Source: an uncultured Eggerthellaceae bacterium (GTDB lineage: Bacteria > Actinomycetota > Coriobacteriia > Coriobacteriales > Eggerthellaceae). Taken from it: a DNA stretch of 64,000 bases. The notes below the pieces were generated by a model. It made no database searches. It had not been told where the DNA came from and worked only from the letters and a program-made list of their open reading frames with translations. Below, piece after piece: positions 63,925 to 64,000 of this stretch (positions are counted from its first letter, which is position 1; each line of letters starts with the position of its first letter). Both the position numbers and the translations under genes were made by a program. The stretch spans positions 171,876 through 235,875 of the forward strand of contig CAKTUD010000003.1 in assembly GCA_934617425.1 (NCBI GenBank). The letters run 5' to 3'.

Positions 63925-63998
63925 TGGAGGCGACGCCCGGATTCGAACCGGGGGTGAAGGCTTTGCAGGCCTCTGCCTTACCACTTGGCCACGTCGCC
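63925..63998 (-). tRNA. tRNA-Cys (anticodon GCA)
   Basis: The minus strand gives a 74-nt cloverleaf: acceptor GGCGACG/CGTCGCC, anticodon loop CTGCAAA, T-arm GGTTCGAATCC and an encoded CCA. Confidence 0.96.
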
Positions 63999-64000
63999 AT

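Overview
The window looks like chromosomal DNA of an anaerobic actinobacterium, most plausibly Coriobacteriia (Eggerthellaceae-like). This is inference from gene content and protein style: desulfoferrodoxin, Pta/AckA, many amino-acid and organic-acid carriers, three DegV proteins, a PurO-type IMP cyclohydrolase beside a stand-alone AICAR transformylase, LarC, and a Coriobacteria-style ECF/DUF4430 cluster. Lines counted by hand near 21.1-21.5 kb are 50-52% GC outside one GC-rich patch. No phage, IS element, CRISPR array or rRNA was seen; tRNA-Pro(GGG) and tRNA-Cys(GCA) are present.

Layout. 0-5 kb: two tandem NAD(P)-binding paralogues and a CydDC-like ABC exporter pair. 5-13.5 kb: an EF-G-like GTPase, transporters (Fsr-type MFS, AAHS-type MFS, TcyP-type cystine symporter), MTA/SAH nucleosidase and a DegV protein. 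13.5-16.1 kb: YgbA-like protein, a cupin, a wrecked SDR pseudogene and a divergent LysR regulator. 16.1-22 kb: the most interesting locus, a minus-strand operon led by a cobalamin riboswitch. It encodes a sortase-anchored alpha/alpha-barrel protein with a transcobalamin-like beta domain, a membrane-tethered DUF4430 (transcobalamin C-terminal-like) protein, EcfT, a fused EcfA-EcfA ATPase and an EcfS subunit. It reads as a bacterial analogue of intrinsic factor/transcobalamin feeding an ECF vitamin B12 importer. 22-35 kb: amino-acid metabolism (RidA/IlvA, O-acetylhomoserine sulfhydrylase, M20 amidohydrolase) and carriers (two MFS, YddG-like, AGCS), plus RsmJ.

35-42 kb: purO-purH behind a ZTP (pfl) riboswitch, larC, a peptide deformylase homologue lacking its catalytic Glu, a UvrA gene crumb, an NdpA-family protein and a decayed metallo-beta-lactamase-fold lactonase. 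42-50 kb: desulfoferrodoxin, then a housekeeping run on the minus strand (ileS-lspA-rluD-like-coaBC-degV) with a third degV divergent to ileS. 50-64 kb: dinB, an aminotransferase-like protein without its PLP lysine, a glycosyltransferase, convergent pta and ackA, hinT, xseAB, a YugP-type Zn peptidase, RNase D, a diacylglycerol-kinase-family protein, a TerC-family protein behind a yybP-ykoY (Mn2+) riboswitch, and an unknown membrane-anchored protein.

Together the genes suggest an amino-acid-fermenting, largely asaccharolytic anaerobe that imports corrinoids rather than making them here, regulates purine, manganese and B12 genes with three different riboswitch classes, and is shedding some genes (three recognisable remnants).
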